Source: Hydrogenophaga sp. PAMC20947 (GTDB taxonomy: Bacteria > Pseudomonadota > Gammaproteobacteria > Burkholderiales > Burkholderiaceae_C). Taken from it: a stretch of DNA of 64,000 bases. This document shows positions 17,580 through 26,747 of the stretch, piece after piece. Under the pieces are notes generated by a model. The model searched no databases and was not told the origin of the DNA. It saw nothing but the letters and a program-made list of their open reading frames with translations. Location: contig NZ_CP039252.1 in assembly GCF_004795855.1 (NCBI RefSeq), positions 4,712,001 through 4,776,000 of the forward strand. The letters are read 5' to 3'. Numbering within the stretch: the first letter of the stretch is position 1; the number at the start of each line of letters is the position of its first letter. A program made the translations under genes and the position numbers.

Positions 17580-18362
17580 ATGAAGGCCGGTTCCAACGCC
17601 GCCGCACGCCGCCGCACCGGGACACAAACCTTGCCCGAAGTCACCCTGTCGGAAATCGGGGAGGTGCGCTTTTTGCACCTGGGTACCGAATGGGTACAGG
17701 GCTCGATGATCATCGACGAGCCGTTCGTCATCGAGCTGGATTACGTGCAGCGCATGATGGCCTGGCTGCTGTTCGTGGATCCCGACACCGTGACCAAACG
17801 CAGAGCCATGCAACTGGGGTTGGGCTCGGCTGCCTTGACCAAGTTCTGCTTCAAGGTGTGCCGCATGCACACCACGGCGGTGGAGATCAACCCCCAGGTC
17901 GTGACGGCCTGCCGGGTCTGGTTCAAGCTGCCACCCGAAGGCCCCCGCTTGCAGGTGTTGCTGGCCGATGCAGGGCAGGAAATCCGCAACCCCGATCACA
18001 CCGGCCAGATCGATGCGTTGCATGTGGATCTTTACGACCACGAAGCCGCCGCTCCCGTGCTGGACAGCCCCGATTTTTATGCCGACTGCCGCTCGGTGCT
18101 GACCGATGACGGGGCCTTGACGGTCAACCTGTTTGGTCGCGATGTGAGTTACGAGCGCTCGCTGCAAAGCATTTGTGCCGCCTTTGGTGAGGACGCCGTG
18201 TGGGCCTTCAAACCCACGCGCGAAGGCAACACCGTGGTGCTCGCGCAGCGCACCGCCGACCGCCCCACCCGCATGGAACTGCTGGCCCGCGCCGAGGCCA
18301 TCCAGGCGCGCTGGGGCCTCCCGGCGGTGAAGTGGCTGCGCATTTTCAAACCCGTGAATTGA
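17580..18362 (+). CDS. Spermidine-synthase-like protein (methyltransferase fold)
   Basis: 260 residues resembling the C-terminal catalytic domain of spermidine synthases. The segment MQLGLGSAALTKFCFK is the glycine-rich loop, AVEINPQVV carries the acidic residue that would hold the nucleoside, and DALHVDLYDHEA is the likely active-site strand. The usual N-terminal beta-strand domain is short. Real aminopropyltransferase activity is uncertain because many such single-domain relatives have unknown substrates. It is followed after 22 bases by the GspE-type ATPase gene and may share its message. Confidence 0.7.
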   Translation: MKAGSNAAARRRTGTQTLPEVTLSEIGEVRFLHLGTEWVQGSMIIDEPFVIELDYVQRMMAWLLFVDPDTVTKRRAMQLGLGSAALTKFCFKVCRMHTTAVEINPQVVTACRVWFKLPPEGPRLQVLLADAGQEIRNPDHTGQIDALHVDLYDHEAAAPVLDSPDFYADCRSVLTDDGALTVNLFGRDVSYERSLQSICAAFGEDAVWAFKPTREGNTVVLAQRTADRPTRMELLARAEAIQARWGLPAVKWLRIFKPVN

Positions 18363-18384
18363 TCATTGATTATTGTCCCGTGCC

Positions 18385-20214
18385 ATGAAAACTTCGACCA
18401 AAACCCAGCCCGCCAAGTTGATCGCCATCGCGCCCGACGAGGGCCCGCTGGATTGGCGACCGCTGGTTGAATGGTTGCACCAGGACGGGTTGATCACGAC
18501 CGAAGAGGCACAGCGCACCATTGCGCGCTGCGCATCGGCGCACAGCGCCCAGCACCCCTTGCAGCGCCTCGCGGTGGTGGGCATGGCCCGGGCTTCTGAC
18601 GGCCATGTGCTGGACGCCGAAATGCTCACGCAGTGGCTGGCGGCCCGCACGGGGCTGGCCTATTTCCGCATCGATCCGCTGAAGGTCGATGTGGGCAAGG
18701 TCTCCGACGTGATGAGTGCCGCTTATGCCGAGCGCCACAAGGTGTTGCCGGTGCAGGTGACGCCCGGCGAAGTCGTGGTGGCCACGGCCGAGCCGTTCAT
18801 CCGCGACTGGGTTACCGAGGTGGAGCGCCAGACGCGCAAGAGTGTGCGCATGGTCCTGGCCAGTCCGCAGGCGATCACGCGTTACACAGCCGAATTTTTC
18901 GCTTTGGCGAAATCGGTGCGGGCCGCCAACAAACTGGGCGGCGGTCAGGCGGGTTTTGGCAGTTTTGAGCAACTGGTGGAGCTGGGCAAGACCAACAAAC
19001 AGCTCGACGCCAACGACCAGCACGTGGTCCAGGTGGTCGACTGGCTGTGGCAATACGCCTTCGACCAGCGCGCCAGCGACATCCACCTGGAGCCACGCCG
19101 TGAACAGGGCGTGATCCGGTTCCGCATCGACGGTGTGCTGCACCCGGTGTACCAGATGCCGATTGGTGTGATGAACGCCATGACCGCCCGCATCAAATTG
19201 CTGGGCCGCATGGACGTGGTGGAGCGCCGCCGTCCGCAAGACGGCCGCATCAAGACGTTGCGCCCCGGTGTCGGCACCGCGCGTGGCGATGAAGTCGAGA
19301 TGCGTTTGTCCACCTTGCCCACGGCCTTCGGCGAAAAAATGGTGATGCGAATTTTTGATCCCGACACCACGGTCAAGGATCTCAGCGCCCTGGGCTTTTC
19401 CAGCCACGACGCCTTGCGCTGGGAGGGCCTGACCAAGCGGCCGCACGGCATCGTGCTGGTCACGGGCCCGACGGGCTCGGGCAAAACCACCACCCTCTAC
19501 GCCACGCTCAAACGCCTGGCCACCGAAGAAGTCAACGTGAGCACGGTGGAAGACCCGATCGAAATGATCGAGCCAGCCTTTAACCAGACCCAGGTGCAGA
19601 CCCATCTGGACCTGGACTTCGCACAGGGCCTGCGCGCCTTGATGCGGCAAGACCCGGACATCATCATGGTGGGCGAGGTTCGCGATCTGCCCACCGCCGA
19701 GATGGCCGTGCAGGCTGCGCTCACTGGCCACCTGGTCTTCACCACCCTGCACACCAACGACGCACCCAGCGCCATCATGCGGCTGATGGAACTGGGCATC
19801 CCGCCTTATCTGATCAACGCCACGGTGCTGGGCGTGCTGGCCCAGCGGCTGGTGCGCACGCTGTGTCCGGACTGCCGCGTGCGCGAGGACGAAACCGAAG
19901 CGGCCATTTCGCGCGAAGCCCTGACCGATCTGGTCAAGCCCTGGCAGGTGAGCGGGCAATACCGGCCGTTCAAGCCGGTGGGCTGTGTCGACTGCCGCAT
20001 GACCGGCTACCGCGGCCGCACCGGCCTGTACGAGCTGCTGACCGTGTCCGAAGCCTTCAAGGACAAGATCACGCGCGAACCCAAGATCGAGGTCTTGCGC
20101 CGCCAGGCGGTCACCGATGGCATGCGCCCTTTGCGCCTGGCCGGGGCCGCGCGGGTGGCCGAAGGGCTGACGACCATGGACGAAGTGCTGGCCAGCACAC
20201 CGACTTTGGGCTGA
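18385..20214 (+). CDS. GspE/PilB family secretion/pilus assembly ATPase, orphan
   Basis: 609-residue hexameric motor ATPase. An MshEN-type N-terminal domain covers about 1-170. The ATPase core has Walker A GPTGSGKTTTLYATL (about 360-375), Asp box STVEDPIEMIEPAFNQTQV, Walker B LRQDPDIIMVGEVRD and His box TGHLVFTTLHTND. A Cys4 zinc site is formed by CPDCRVRED and CVDCRMTGYRGRTGLYEL. The ATG at 18385 is chosen over a TTG four codons upstream. No other type II secretion or pilus gene is near, so its machine is encoded elsewhere or it has a separate role. A rho-independent terminator follows. Confidence 0.88.
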   Translation: MKTSTKTQPAKLIAIAPDEGPLDWRPLVEWLHQDGLITTEEAQRTIARCASAHSAQHPLQRLAVVGMARASDGHVLDAEMLTQWLAARTGLAYFRIDPLKVDVGKVSDVMSAAYAERHKVLPVQVTPGEVVVATAEPFIRDWVTEVERQTRKSVRMVLASPQAITRYTAEFFALAKSVRAANKLGGGQAGFGSFEQLVELGKTNKQLDANDQHVVQVVDWLWQYAFDQRASDIHLEPRREQGVIRFRIDGVLHPVYQMPIGVMNAMTARIKLLGRMDVVERRRPQDGRIKTLRPGVGTARGDEVEMRLSTLPTAFGEKMVMRIFDPDTTVKDLSALGFSSHDALRWEGLTKRPHGIVLVTGPTGSGKTTTLYATLKRLATEEVNVSTVEDPIEMIEPAFNQTQVQTHLDLDFAQGLRALMRQDPDIIMVGEVRDLPTAEMAVQAALTGHLVFTTLHTNDAPSAIMRLMELGIPPYLINATVLGVLAQRLVRTLCPDCRVREDETEAAISREALTDLVKPWQVSGQYRPFKPVGCVDCRMTGYRGRTGLYELLTVSEAFKDKITREPKIEVLRRQAVTDGMRPLRLAGAARVAEGLTTMDEVLASTPTLG

Positions 20215-20275
20215 TTCGTGCCCGGTTCGCCGGGGGCACGGAGGGGTTTTCAGCGAAGGCTTATATTGGGGTGTC

Positions 20276-20295
20276 GGGCCTTGGTGGCCCTTTTT
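20276..20295 (+). terminator. Rho-independent terminator after the GspE-type gene
   Basis: The stem GGGCC (20276-20280) / GGCCC (20286-20290) with loop TTGGT is followed by five Ts. It lies about 60 bases past the stop codon and before the promoter of the FNR-like regulator gene. Confidence 0.65.
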
Positions 20296-20365
20296 CTGGA
20301 AACCGTGTTTCACCCTTTCCCACAAGTCGCCTTGTGTGAATGGGGATTTGACCCGCACTCACCGC

Positions 20366-21076
20366 ATGATCCCCATCAAAACCGAATCGGCCTGGCGCGG
20401 AACTTCGGATTGCCGCAGTTGCGGTATCCGGGATATGGTGCTTTTCGCCGACCTGCGGGAAGAAGACTTCAACCTGATCCACGCGCCCATCGACGACCTG
20501 GAGCTCGCCATCCACCAGCCCTTGGTGCGCATGGGTGAGACCGCCACTTCGCTCTACACCGTGCGGGCCGGCATGGTCAAGCTGGTGCGCAATACCGTCG
20601 ACGGGCGCCAGCGCATCGTGCGCGTGCTGCGCTCGGGCGATGTCGTGGGCCTGGAGGCCTTGATGGGGCCCACCTACGACTCCGACGCCATCGCGCTCAC
20701 CCCCATCAAGGTCTGCCGCCTTCCCCTGCAGGTGATTCAACGGCTCAACAACGAGACGCCTCGGCTGCACCAGCGCCTGCTGGAAAAATGGCACCGCAGT
20801 CTGAAAGAGGCAGACGACTGGCTGGCCGATCTGAATTTTGGCAACGCACGCCAGCGCGTGGCTGGCCTCATCCTGAAGATGCGGTCATCGGGCGATGCGT
20901 CGGTGGTGACGCTGTTTTCCCGTGAAGACATGGGCGCCATGCTGGATCTCAAGCTCGAAACCGTGAGCCGCACCCTGAACGCGTTTGTCCGCGAAGAGCT
21001 GATCGAGCCGCTGGACAAGGTGGGCCGGTTGTACCGGGTGGTGGATCCGGAGCGGCTCTCCGCTCCCAAGGACTGA
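20366..21076 (+). CDS. Crp/Fnr family regulator, FNR-like with incomplete cluster ligands
   Basis: 236-residue transcription factor: an N-terminal cysteine motif, a cyclic-nucleotide-type sensor domain (about 30-145), a dimer helix and a winged helix-turn-helix (about 170-225). The recognition helix LKLETVSRTL has the E-x-x-S-R pattern of FNR, which reads TTGAT half-sites. C16, C19 and C117 align by eye with FNR C20, C23 and C122. The position of FNR C29 is V25, so a normal four-cysteine [4Fe-4S] site is lacking. The ATG at 20366 is used; a GTG at 20336 would add ten residues. It has its own transcript between a terminator and an EamA transporter gene. Confidence 0.85.
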   Translation: MIPIKTESAWRGTSDCRSCGIRDMVLFADLREEDFNLIHAPIDDLELAIHQPLVRMGETATSLYTVRAGMVKLVRNTVDGRQRIVRVLRSGDVVGLEALMGPTYDSDAIALTPIKVCRLPLQVIQRLNNETPRLHQRLLEKWHRSLKEADDWLADLNFGNARQRVAGLILKMRSSGDASVVTLFSREDMGAMLDLKLETVSRTLNAFVREELIEPLDKVGRLYRVVDPERLSAPKD

Positions 21077-21224
21077 TACCGAATCGCATTCCAAGCGATC
21101 ACTGCGTTTGGTGCACTGCCTGCGGCCTCTCGCCTTGTTCTCACTTTGAGTGCAAAACGGCATGAGGCTCTGGCGAGTCGCGGTGGTACAGCGCGGCCGG
21201 GGGCTGCCATCGATAATGAGGTCA

Positions 21225-22154
21225 ATGTCTTCTTCCGCTCAGCCTGCTCTGGCGCCGTCTCCTTCCCTCGCTTCTGGCTTGTTGCTCGCCGCGGCCGGTT
21301 CGATCGGTTTCAGCGGCAAGGCCATCATCGTCAAGCTTGCTTACCGCTACGGCGTGGACGCGATCACCCTCATCATGCTGCGCATGTTGTTTGCGCTGCC
21401 GCTGTTCCTGGCGCTGGCCTGGTGGGCCAGCCGGGGCAAGCCGCCGCTGTCGCGCCACGACTGGCTCGGTGTGCTGGGGCTGGGGCTGACCGGTTATTAC
21501 CTGGCGAGCTACCTCGATTTCTGGGGTCTGGAGTACATCAGCGCCAGCCTGGAGCGCCTGGTGTTGTACCTCAATCCCACACTCGTGCTGGCGCTGGCCT
21601 GGGTGATTTACAAGCGGCGCATATCGTCCTTGCAGGCCTGGGCCATGGCGGTGAGCTACGCGGGTGTGCTGGTGGTGTTTGGCCACGAAGTGGGCCTTCA
21701 GGGGCCTGACGCCGCGCTGGGAACCCTGCTGGTTTTCCTGAGCGCGGTGAGTTACGCGGTCTACCTGCTCTACAGCGGTGAGATGGTCAAACGCCTGGGC
21801 TCGCTGCGCCTGGTCGGGCTGGCCACCAGCGCGGCCTGCGGTTTTGTGCTGCTGCAGTTTGCACTGACACGCCCGCTGAACCTGGCGTTTGCCGTGGCGC
21901 CCGAAGTGATCCAGCTGTCGCTGCTCAATGCGGTGCTGTGCACCTTTGCGCCAGTGCTCATGGTGATGATGGCCATTGAGCGCATCGGCGCTGGCCTGGC
22001 CGCTCAAACCGGCATGATCGGGCCCATGTCCACCATTCTGATGGGCGTGGTGATTCTGGGTGAGCCATTCAATGGCTGGATCGTGGTCGGCACGGTGCTG
22101 GTCATGGTCGGCGTGTTTCTGGTGACGCGCTTCGGGCGTGCGCCAGCCAAATGA
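21225..22154 (+). CDS. EamA/DMT family transporter
   Basis: About 309 residues with ten hydrophobic helices arranged as two EamA repeats (about 15-145 and 160-300), as in drug/metabolite exporters. Features include LRMLFALPLFLALAW in the first repeat and the pattern LNAVLCTFAPVLMVMMAIERIG in the second. The substrate cannot be read from sequence; relatives export amino acids or metabolites. Start is ATG 21225, with ATG 21216 an equal alternative. It is followed 22 bases later by an SDR gene, so the two may be co-transcribed. Confidence 0.82.
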   Translation: MSSSAQPALAPSPSLASGLLLAAAGSIGFSGKAIIVKLAYRYGVDAITLIMLRMLFALPLFLALAWWASRGKPPLSRHDWLGVLGLGLTGYYLASYLDFWGLEYISASLERLVLYLNPTLVLALAWVIYKRRISSLQAWAMAVSYAGVLVVFGHEVGLQGPDAALGTLLVFLSAVSYAVYLLYSGEMVKRLGSLRLVGLATSAACGFVLLQFALTRPLNLAFAVAPEVIQLSLLNAVLCTFAPVLMVMMAIERIGAGLAAQTGMIGPMSTILMGVVILGEPFNGWIVVGTVLVMVGVFLVTRFGRAPAK

Positions 22155-22176
22155 CCAACAAACGAGGAGATTGAAG

Positions 22177-22974
22177 ATGGATCTGGGTATCAAGGGCAAG
22201 TGGGCACTGGTGTGCGGTGCGAGCAAAGGGCTGGGGCTGGGTTGTGCTCAGGCGCTCAGCGCCGAAGGCGCCAACGTGGTGATCGTCGCGCGCGGCATCG
22301 GTGAGCTCGAACGCACGGCCGAGGCCTTGCGCGCGGCATCGCCCGGTGTGCAGGTCATTGCTGTGGCCGCAGACATCACCACGCCCGAGGGCAGGGCCCT
22401 GGCGCTGTCGGCGCCCGGAGGCCCGGGCACCGCCTTCGACATTGTGGTGACCAATGCGGGCGGGCCGCCACCGGGCGATTTCCGCGCCTGGGACCGCGAT
22501 GCCTGGCTCAAGGCGCTGGACGCCAACATGATCACCCCCATCGAGCTGATCAAGGCCACGGTGGACGGCATGGCTCAGCGGGGCTTTGGCCGCATCGTCA
22601 ACATCACCAGCAGTGCGGTCAAGGCGCCGATCGACATCCTTGGCTTGTCCAACGGCGCGCGCAGCGGCCTCACAGGCTTTGTCGCCGGTGTTTCACGCAG
22701 CGGCCTGGCCGCCCAGGGCGTGACCATCAACAACCTGCTGCCTGGCGCCTTCGAGACCGATCGCCTCAAGACCACCATGGAAGGGGCGGCCAGCAAGACC
22801 GGTCAGCCGGTGGACGCCATCATGGAGGCCCGGCGCAAGACCATTCCAGCCCGCCGCTTTGGCCAGCCCGCCGAGTTCGGCGCCATCTGTGCGTTCCTGT
22901 GCAGCCTGCAAGCGGGCTACATGACGGGGCAAAACGTGCTGGCCGATGGTGGGGCGTATCCAGGGGCGTACTGA
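22177..22974 (+). CDS. Atypical short-chain dehydrogenase/reductase lacking the YxxxK pair
   Basis: 265-residue Rossmann protein. The nucleotide-binding turn GASKGLGLG (about 14-22), the DI segment near 66 and NAGG (93-96) are intact. The active-site region reads NITSSAVKAPIDILGLSNGARSG: the serine is present (about 145), but the expected Tyr-x-x-x-Lys is Ser158-x-x-x-Arg162. This LSNGAR variant is known from a BKR-like SDR subgroup whose activity is unclear. The ATG at 22177 follows a strong GAGGAG site. It closes the EamA-SDR gene pair and is convergent with a second EamA gene. Confidence 0.83.
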   Translation: MDLGIKGKWALVCGASKGLGLGCAQALSAEGANVVIVARGIGELERTAEALRAASPGVQVIAVAADITTPEGRALALSAPGGPGTAFDIVVTNAGGPPPGDFRAWDRDAWLKALDANMITPIELIKATVDGMAQRGFGRIVNITSSAVKAPIDILGLSNGARSGLTGFVAGVSRSGLAAQGVTINNLLPGAFETDRLKTTMEGAASKTGQPVDAIMEARRKTIPARRFGQPAEFGAICAFLCSLQAGYMTGQNVLADGGAYPGAY

Positions 22975-23000
22975 CCCCACGGATCGAGCCCGGGTGTCGT

Positions 23001-23942
23001 TCAGCGCCGGGTGCTCACCAGAATCCCGCTGACGATCAGGGCGAAGCCTGCGGCATGGAACAGCTGCGGCATTTCGCCCAGCAGCGTGGCCGACATCACG
23101 GCGGCAAACAGCGGCGTGAGGTTGGAGAAAAAGCCCGCGATGGTCGGGCCGACCCGGCTCACGCCCGCCCCCCAGCAGCGGTAGGCCAGCAGCGATGGGC
23201 CCACCGCCACATAAACCAGCGCGGCGGCCAGTGGCCAGCCCCAGGTGATGTGGCTGGCGGTCTCACCGGGCTGACTGCCCAACCAGAGCCATTCGCCGGT
23301 GGTCATGGTCCCGGACCACACCAGCCCGAACACCATCTGTGCCAGCAGGAAAGCGGCCCAGTCGGCCTTGATGGCCGCCGGCTCTGCGCCGGGTTTGGGG
23401 CGTGCCAGCAACCAGCTGTAGGTCGCCCAGATGAACGAAGCGGCCAGCATCCAGGCGTCTCCGGGCACGAGCCGCACGCTCAACAGTTGCGTGATGTCTC
23501 CCCGCGCAAGCACCGTCGCGACGCCCGACAGCGACAGCGCAGCGCCCACGGCGGCTTGGCGCGAAACCCGCACGCCAAAGAACAATCGACCCAGCAGCAG
23601 CATCCAGATCGGTGTGGCCGCCGAGACCAGGGTGACGTTGATGGGGGTGGAGGTCTTCAGGGCCATGTACTGCAAGGCGTTGTACAGGCCCACACCCAGC
23701 AAGCCCAGGAGGGCAAAGCGCTTCCAGTGGGGCCACAGCTCACTGCCCGGGCGCAATACCCAGCCCGCCACAGGCAGCAGAATCAGCAAAGCCAGCCCCC
23801 AACGCAGGAAATTCAGCGTGATGGGCGGCACCACGCCCTGCATCATGCGGCCCACCACGGCGTTGCCGGCCCACATCAGTGGTGGGATGATCAGCAGCGC
23901 GATGGTGCTGGGTGTGAGGCGTTGGCCGGCATCTGTGGACAT
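23001..23942 (-). CDS. EamA/DMT family transporter, second
   Basis: 313-residue ten-helix membrane transporter of the drug/metabolite family, with two EamA repeats (about 10-140 and 155-300). Segments such as IIPPLMWAGNAVVGRMM, ALQYMALKTSTPINVTLVSA and TPLFAAVMSATLLGE are typical. It is only distantly similar to the EamA gene at 21.2 kb. The ATG at 23942 (MSTDAGQRL) is chosen; the open frame continues upstream into the intergenic region but has no hydrophobic or ribosome-site support. It is divergent from the quinone oxidoreductase gene. Confidence 0.82.
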   Translation of the reverse strand: MSTDAGQRLTPSTIALLIIPPLMWAGNAVVGRMMQGVVPPITLNFLRWGLALLILLPVAGWVLRPGSELWPHWKRFALLGLLGVGLYNALQYMALKTSTPINVTLVSAATPIWMLLLGRLFFGVRVSRQAAVGAALSLSGVATVLARGDITQLLSVRLVPGDAWMLAASFIWATYSWLLARPKPGAEPAAIKADWAAFLLAQMVFGLVWSGTMTTGEWLWLGSQPGETASHITWGWPLAAALVYVAVGPSLLAYRCWGAGVSRVGPTIAGFFSNLTPLFAAVMSATLLGEMPQLFHAAGFALIVSGILVSTRR

Positions 23943-24115
23943 GGCGTGGACTGTAACAATGCGGGTCCGACCTTGTGCTGCAGTGGGTCGGCTGGGGTGT
24001 CGCGCAGGCATCCTCGGGTTATCGTGGCAGCATGTGGGCTGGCCGCCGCAGGCGTGCGGCACGCAGGCGGGCAACGAGCCCCTGCCCAAGAACCATCAAC
24101 GAGGAGATTGTTTCC

Positions 24116-25120
24116 ATGTCCCAAGCTTTGACCGCTACCAGCCGCGCCGTGCGCATCCACGCCCATGGCGGCCCGGACCAGCTGGTGATCGACACCGTTT
24201 CCGTGGGCGAGCCCGGGCCGGGTGAAGTGCGCATTCGCCACCACGCCATTGGGTTGAACTTCATCGATGTGTACCAGCGCACGGGCCTGTATCCGAATGC
24301 CATGCCGCTGGCACTGGGCATGGAAGGCGCTGGCGTGATCGAAGCGGTGGGCGCCGGTGTGGCCCACCTGCGGGCAGGGGATCGGGCCGCCTACGCAGCC
24401 AACCCGCCTGGCAGTTATTGCGATGCCCGGGTCATGCCGGCCATGAACGTCTGTCGCCTGCCCGATGGCATCGCCTTTGAGACCGGTGCAGCGATGATGC
24501 TGAAGGGACTGACCGCACAGTACCTGTTGAAGAAGTGCCGCCCAGTCGAAGGTTTGGACGCGGGCGATTTTGTGCTGTTCCACGCGGCCGCTGGTGGCGT
24601 GGGCCTCATCGCCTGCCAATGGGCCAAGGCGCTGGGCTTGCGCCTCATCGCCACGGCTGGCTCGGCCGAAAAATGCGAGCTGGCGCTGGCCCATGGTGCC
24701 GAGTTCGCCATCAATTACCGGTCAGAGGATTTTGCGGCCCGGGTGAAGGAGATCACCGACGGCCGGGGCGTGAAGGTGGTGTACGACTCCGTGGGCAAAG
24801 ACACCTTCGACAAATCGCTCGATTGCCTGATGCCCTTTGGCCTGATGGTCAGCTTCGGCAACGCCAGCGGCCCTGTGGCGCCTTTTGCCCCCGGCATCCT
24901 GGGCCCGAAGGGCTCACTGTATGTGACGCGCCAGACCCTGTTCAGCCACATCACGAGCCGTGAACGCACCCAGGCCATGGCCGACGACCTGTTTGCCGTT
25001 GTGCAAAACGGCCAGGTCAAGATCCGCATCGATCAGCGTTTTGCCCTGACCGAGGTGAAAGCCGCGCACGAAAGCCTGGAAGCCCGCAAGACCACAGGCT
25101 GCACGGTGCTGATGCCCTGA
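24116..25120 (+). CDS. qor: NADPH:quinone oxidoreductase (zinc-independent MDR family)
   Basis: 334-residue medium-chain dehydrogenase/reductase that transfers hydride from NADPH to quinones. The GroES-like domain (1-130) lacks the structural zinc cysteines, as in QOR. The quinone-family pattern LGMEGAGVIEAVGAGV is present. The Rossmann turn HAAAGGVGLIACQWAKALG (about 156-174) and NYRSEDFAARVKEIT identify the NADPH domain. C-terminal GCTVLMP is usual. The ATG at 24116 has GAGGAG about ten bases before it. Divergent EamA neighbour upstream; two hairpins follow the gene. Confidence 0.92.
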   Translation: MSQALTATSRAVRIHAHGGPDQLVIDTVSVGEPGPGEVRIRHHAIGLNFIDVYQRTGLYPNAMPLALGMEGAGVIEAVGAGVAHLRAGDRAAYAANPPGSYCDARVMPAMNVCRLPDGIAFETGAAMMLKGLTAQYLLKKCRPVEGLDAGDFVLFHAAAGGVGLIACQWAKALGLRLIATAGSAEKCELALAHGAEFAINYRSEDFAARVKEITDGRGVKVVYDSVGKDTFDKSLDCLMPFGLMVSFGNASGPVAPFAPGILGPKGSLYVTRQTLFSHITSRERTQAMADDLFAVVQNGQVKIRIDQRFALTEVKAAHESLEARKTTGCTVLMP

Positions 25121-25221
25121 AACGGTGTCGCCTTCGGCCATGAACGAAATATGGGATTCAAGAAAACGCCCTTGAAGAAACACGTCAGGACAGGGCGCCG
25201 CGATTGGCCCGCTGAAAGCAG

Positions 25222-25272
25222 CAAACCGGCCTGAGCCGGTTTGTGATGCTTCCTGACCACCTCCCTGGTCAG
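25222..25272. terminator. Two tandem hairpins between convergent qor and aminotransferase genes
   Basis: The perfect nine-base stem CAAACCGGC/GCCGGTTTG (25222-25230 with 25235-25243, loop CTGA) is followed by a second stem CCTGACCA/TGGTCAGG at about 25251-25272. Neither has a strong T-run. Their place between convergent genes suggests termination or transcript protection. Confidence 0.5.
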
Positions 25273-25372
25273 GTTCATTCAGGCCCTAAAAGCCAAAATG
25301 AAATGGGGAAAGTGCAATGCTTAAAAATTCACTTTATGCACGGGGGGGAAACGGGGTTGCTTGTGCACCGGC

Positions 25373-26518
25373 TCAGGCCGTCTCAGCCACTGGCGCCACC
25401 TGAGCGAGCGCCGTTTCCAGGCGCTGCAGGGTAGCGGGCACGTCGTGCCATTTGTCCAGCCCGAACAGGCCCAGGCGGAAAGACTGGAAGTCTGCTGGCT
25501 CGTCACATTGCAGCGGCACCCCGGCCGCTGCTTGAAGGCCCGCCGCGAGAAATTTTTTGCTGGACTGGATCTCAGGGTCGGTGGTGTAGCTGACCACCAC
25601 ACCAGGGGCCTGGAAACCGGGCGCCGACACGCTTGGGAATCCGTGGCGCTCGACCATCGCACGCACGCCTTTGCCGAGCTCGATCTGTTCTTCCCGCACC
25701 CGGGCGAAGCCGTAGGCTTCGGTTTCTTTCATCGTGTCGCGCAGACGCACCAAGGCATCTGTCGGCAGGGTGGTGTGGTACGCGTGTCCACCGCCTTCGT
25801 AGGTCTCCATGATCTGGAGCCACTTCTTCAGGTCCATGGCAAAGGTGGTGCTCTGGGTGGCGTCAATGGCCTTGCGAGCGCGCTCGCTCAGCATCACCAT
25901 GGCACAGCAGGGTGAGCTGCTCCAGCCTTTCTGAGGCGCGGAAATCAAGATGTCGACCCCGGTGGCCGCCATGTCCACCCACATCGCGCCTGAAGCGATG
26001 CAGTCGAGCACAAACAATCCGCCCACGGCATGCACCGCGTCGGCCACGGCGCGGAGGTAGTCGTCGGGCAGCATCATGCCGGACGCAGTTTCGACATGGG
26101 GTGCGAAGACCAGGGCCGGCTTTTCCTGGGCGATAGCGGCTTTGACCTCTTCGATCGGGGCGGGGGCCCAGGGTGCCTGGGTGCCTTCGCTGGTGCGTCG
26201 GGCTTTCAGGACGGTGTGGCTTGCGGGAATCGAGCCCATGTCAAAGATCTGCGTCCAGCGGTAGCTGAACCAACCATTGCGGATCACCATCACGTGTTTG
26301 CCATGGGCAAACTGGCGGGCCACCGATTCCATACCGAAGGTGCCACTGCCCGGCACCAGTACCGCAGAATGGGCGCCGTAGACCTGTTTGAGCATGGTCG
26401 ATATGTCGGTCATCACGCCCTGGAAGCGCTTGGACATGTGGTTCAGCGCGCGGTCTGTGTAGACCACCGAAAATTCGAGCAGACCGTCGGGGTCAATGTT
26501 GGGCAGCAATCCGGGCAT
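25373..26518 (-). CDS. Class V aminotransferase (serine/alanine-glyoxylate type)
   Basis: 381-residue PLP-dependent enzyme. The active-site lysine is in ISAPQKGWSSSPCCAM. The PLP-pocket Asp is in GGLFVLDCIAS, and GSGTFGMESVARQF is the phosphate-binding region. Relatives move amino groups between serine or alanine and glyoxylate or pyruvate, or act on 2-aminoethylphosphonate. The exact substrate cannot be fixed here. The ATG at 26518 begins MPGLLPNIDPDGLLEFSV, which is conserved in the subgroup. It stands alone, with 229 bases without a gene upstream. Confidence 0.86.
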   Translation of the reverse strand: MPGLLPNIDPDGLLEFSVVYTDRALNHMSKRFQGVMTDISTMLKQVYGAHSAVLVPGSGTFGMESVARQFAHGKHVMVIRNGWFSYRWTQIFDMGSIPASHTVLKARRTSEGTQAPWAPAPIEEVKAAIAQEKPALVFAPHVETASGMMLPDDYLRAVADAVHAVGGLFVLDCIASGAMWVDMAATGVDILISAPQKGWSSSPCCAMVMLSERARKAIDATQSTTFAMDLKKWLQIMETYEGGGHAYHTTLPTDALVRLRDTMKETEAYGFARVREEQIELGKGVRAMVERHGFPSVSAPGFQAPGVVVSYTTDPEIQSSKKFLAAGLQAAAGVPLQCDEPADFQSFRLGLFGLDKWHDVPATLQRLETALAQVAPVAETA

Positions 26519-26747
26519 GGGTGTCTCCTGTGAATACCAAGAACAAGGGCCAGTTCTGTCAAGGGTGGCCGGGTATGAAGGCGTCGCCCGGGCCTTCAGT
26601 GCAAGGCATCAACCGGTGCGACAGCGATCAGCGATCGGGAAGCAGGTTGACCCTGCCATGGGCGCGGGGCAACGGAATCCCTGGTCATCCAGTGGCAGAA
26701 CCGCGCACCAAGGGTGGCGGGTTGATCAGGTTAGCACAGCGGATTGA

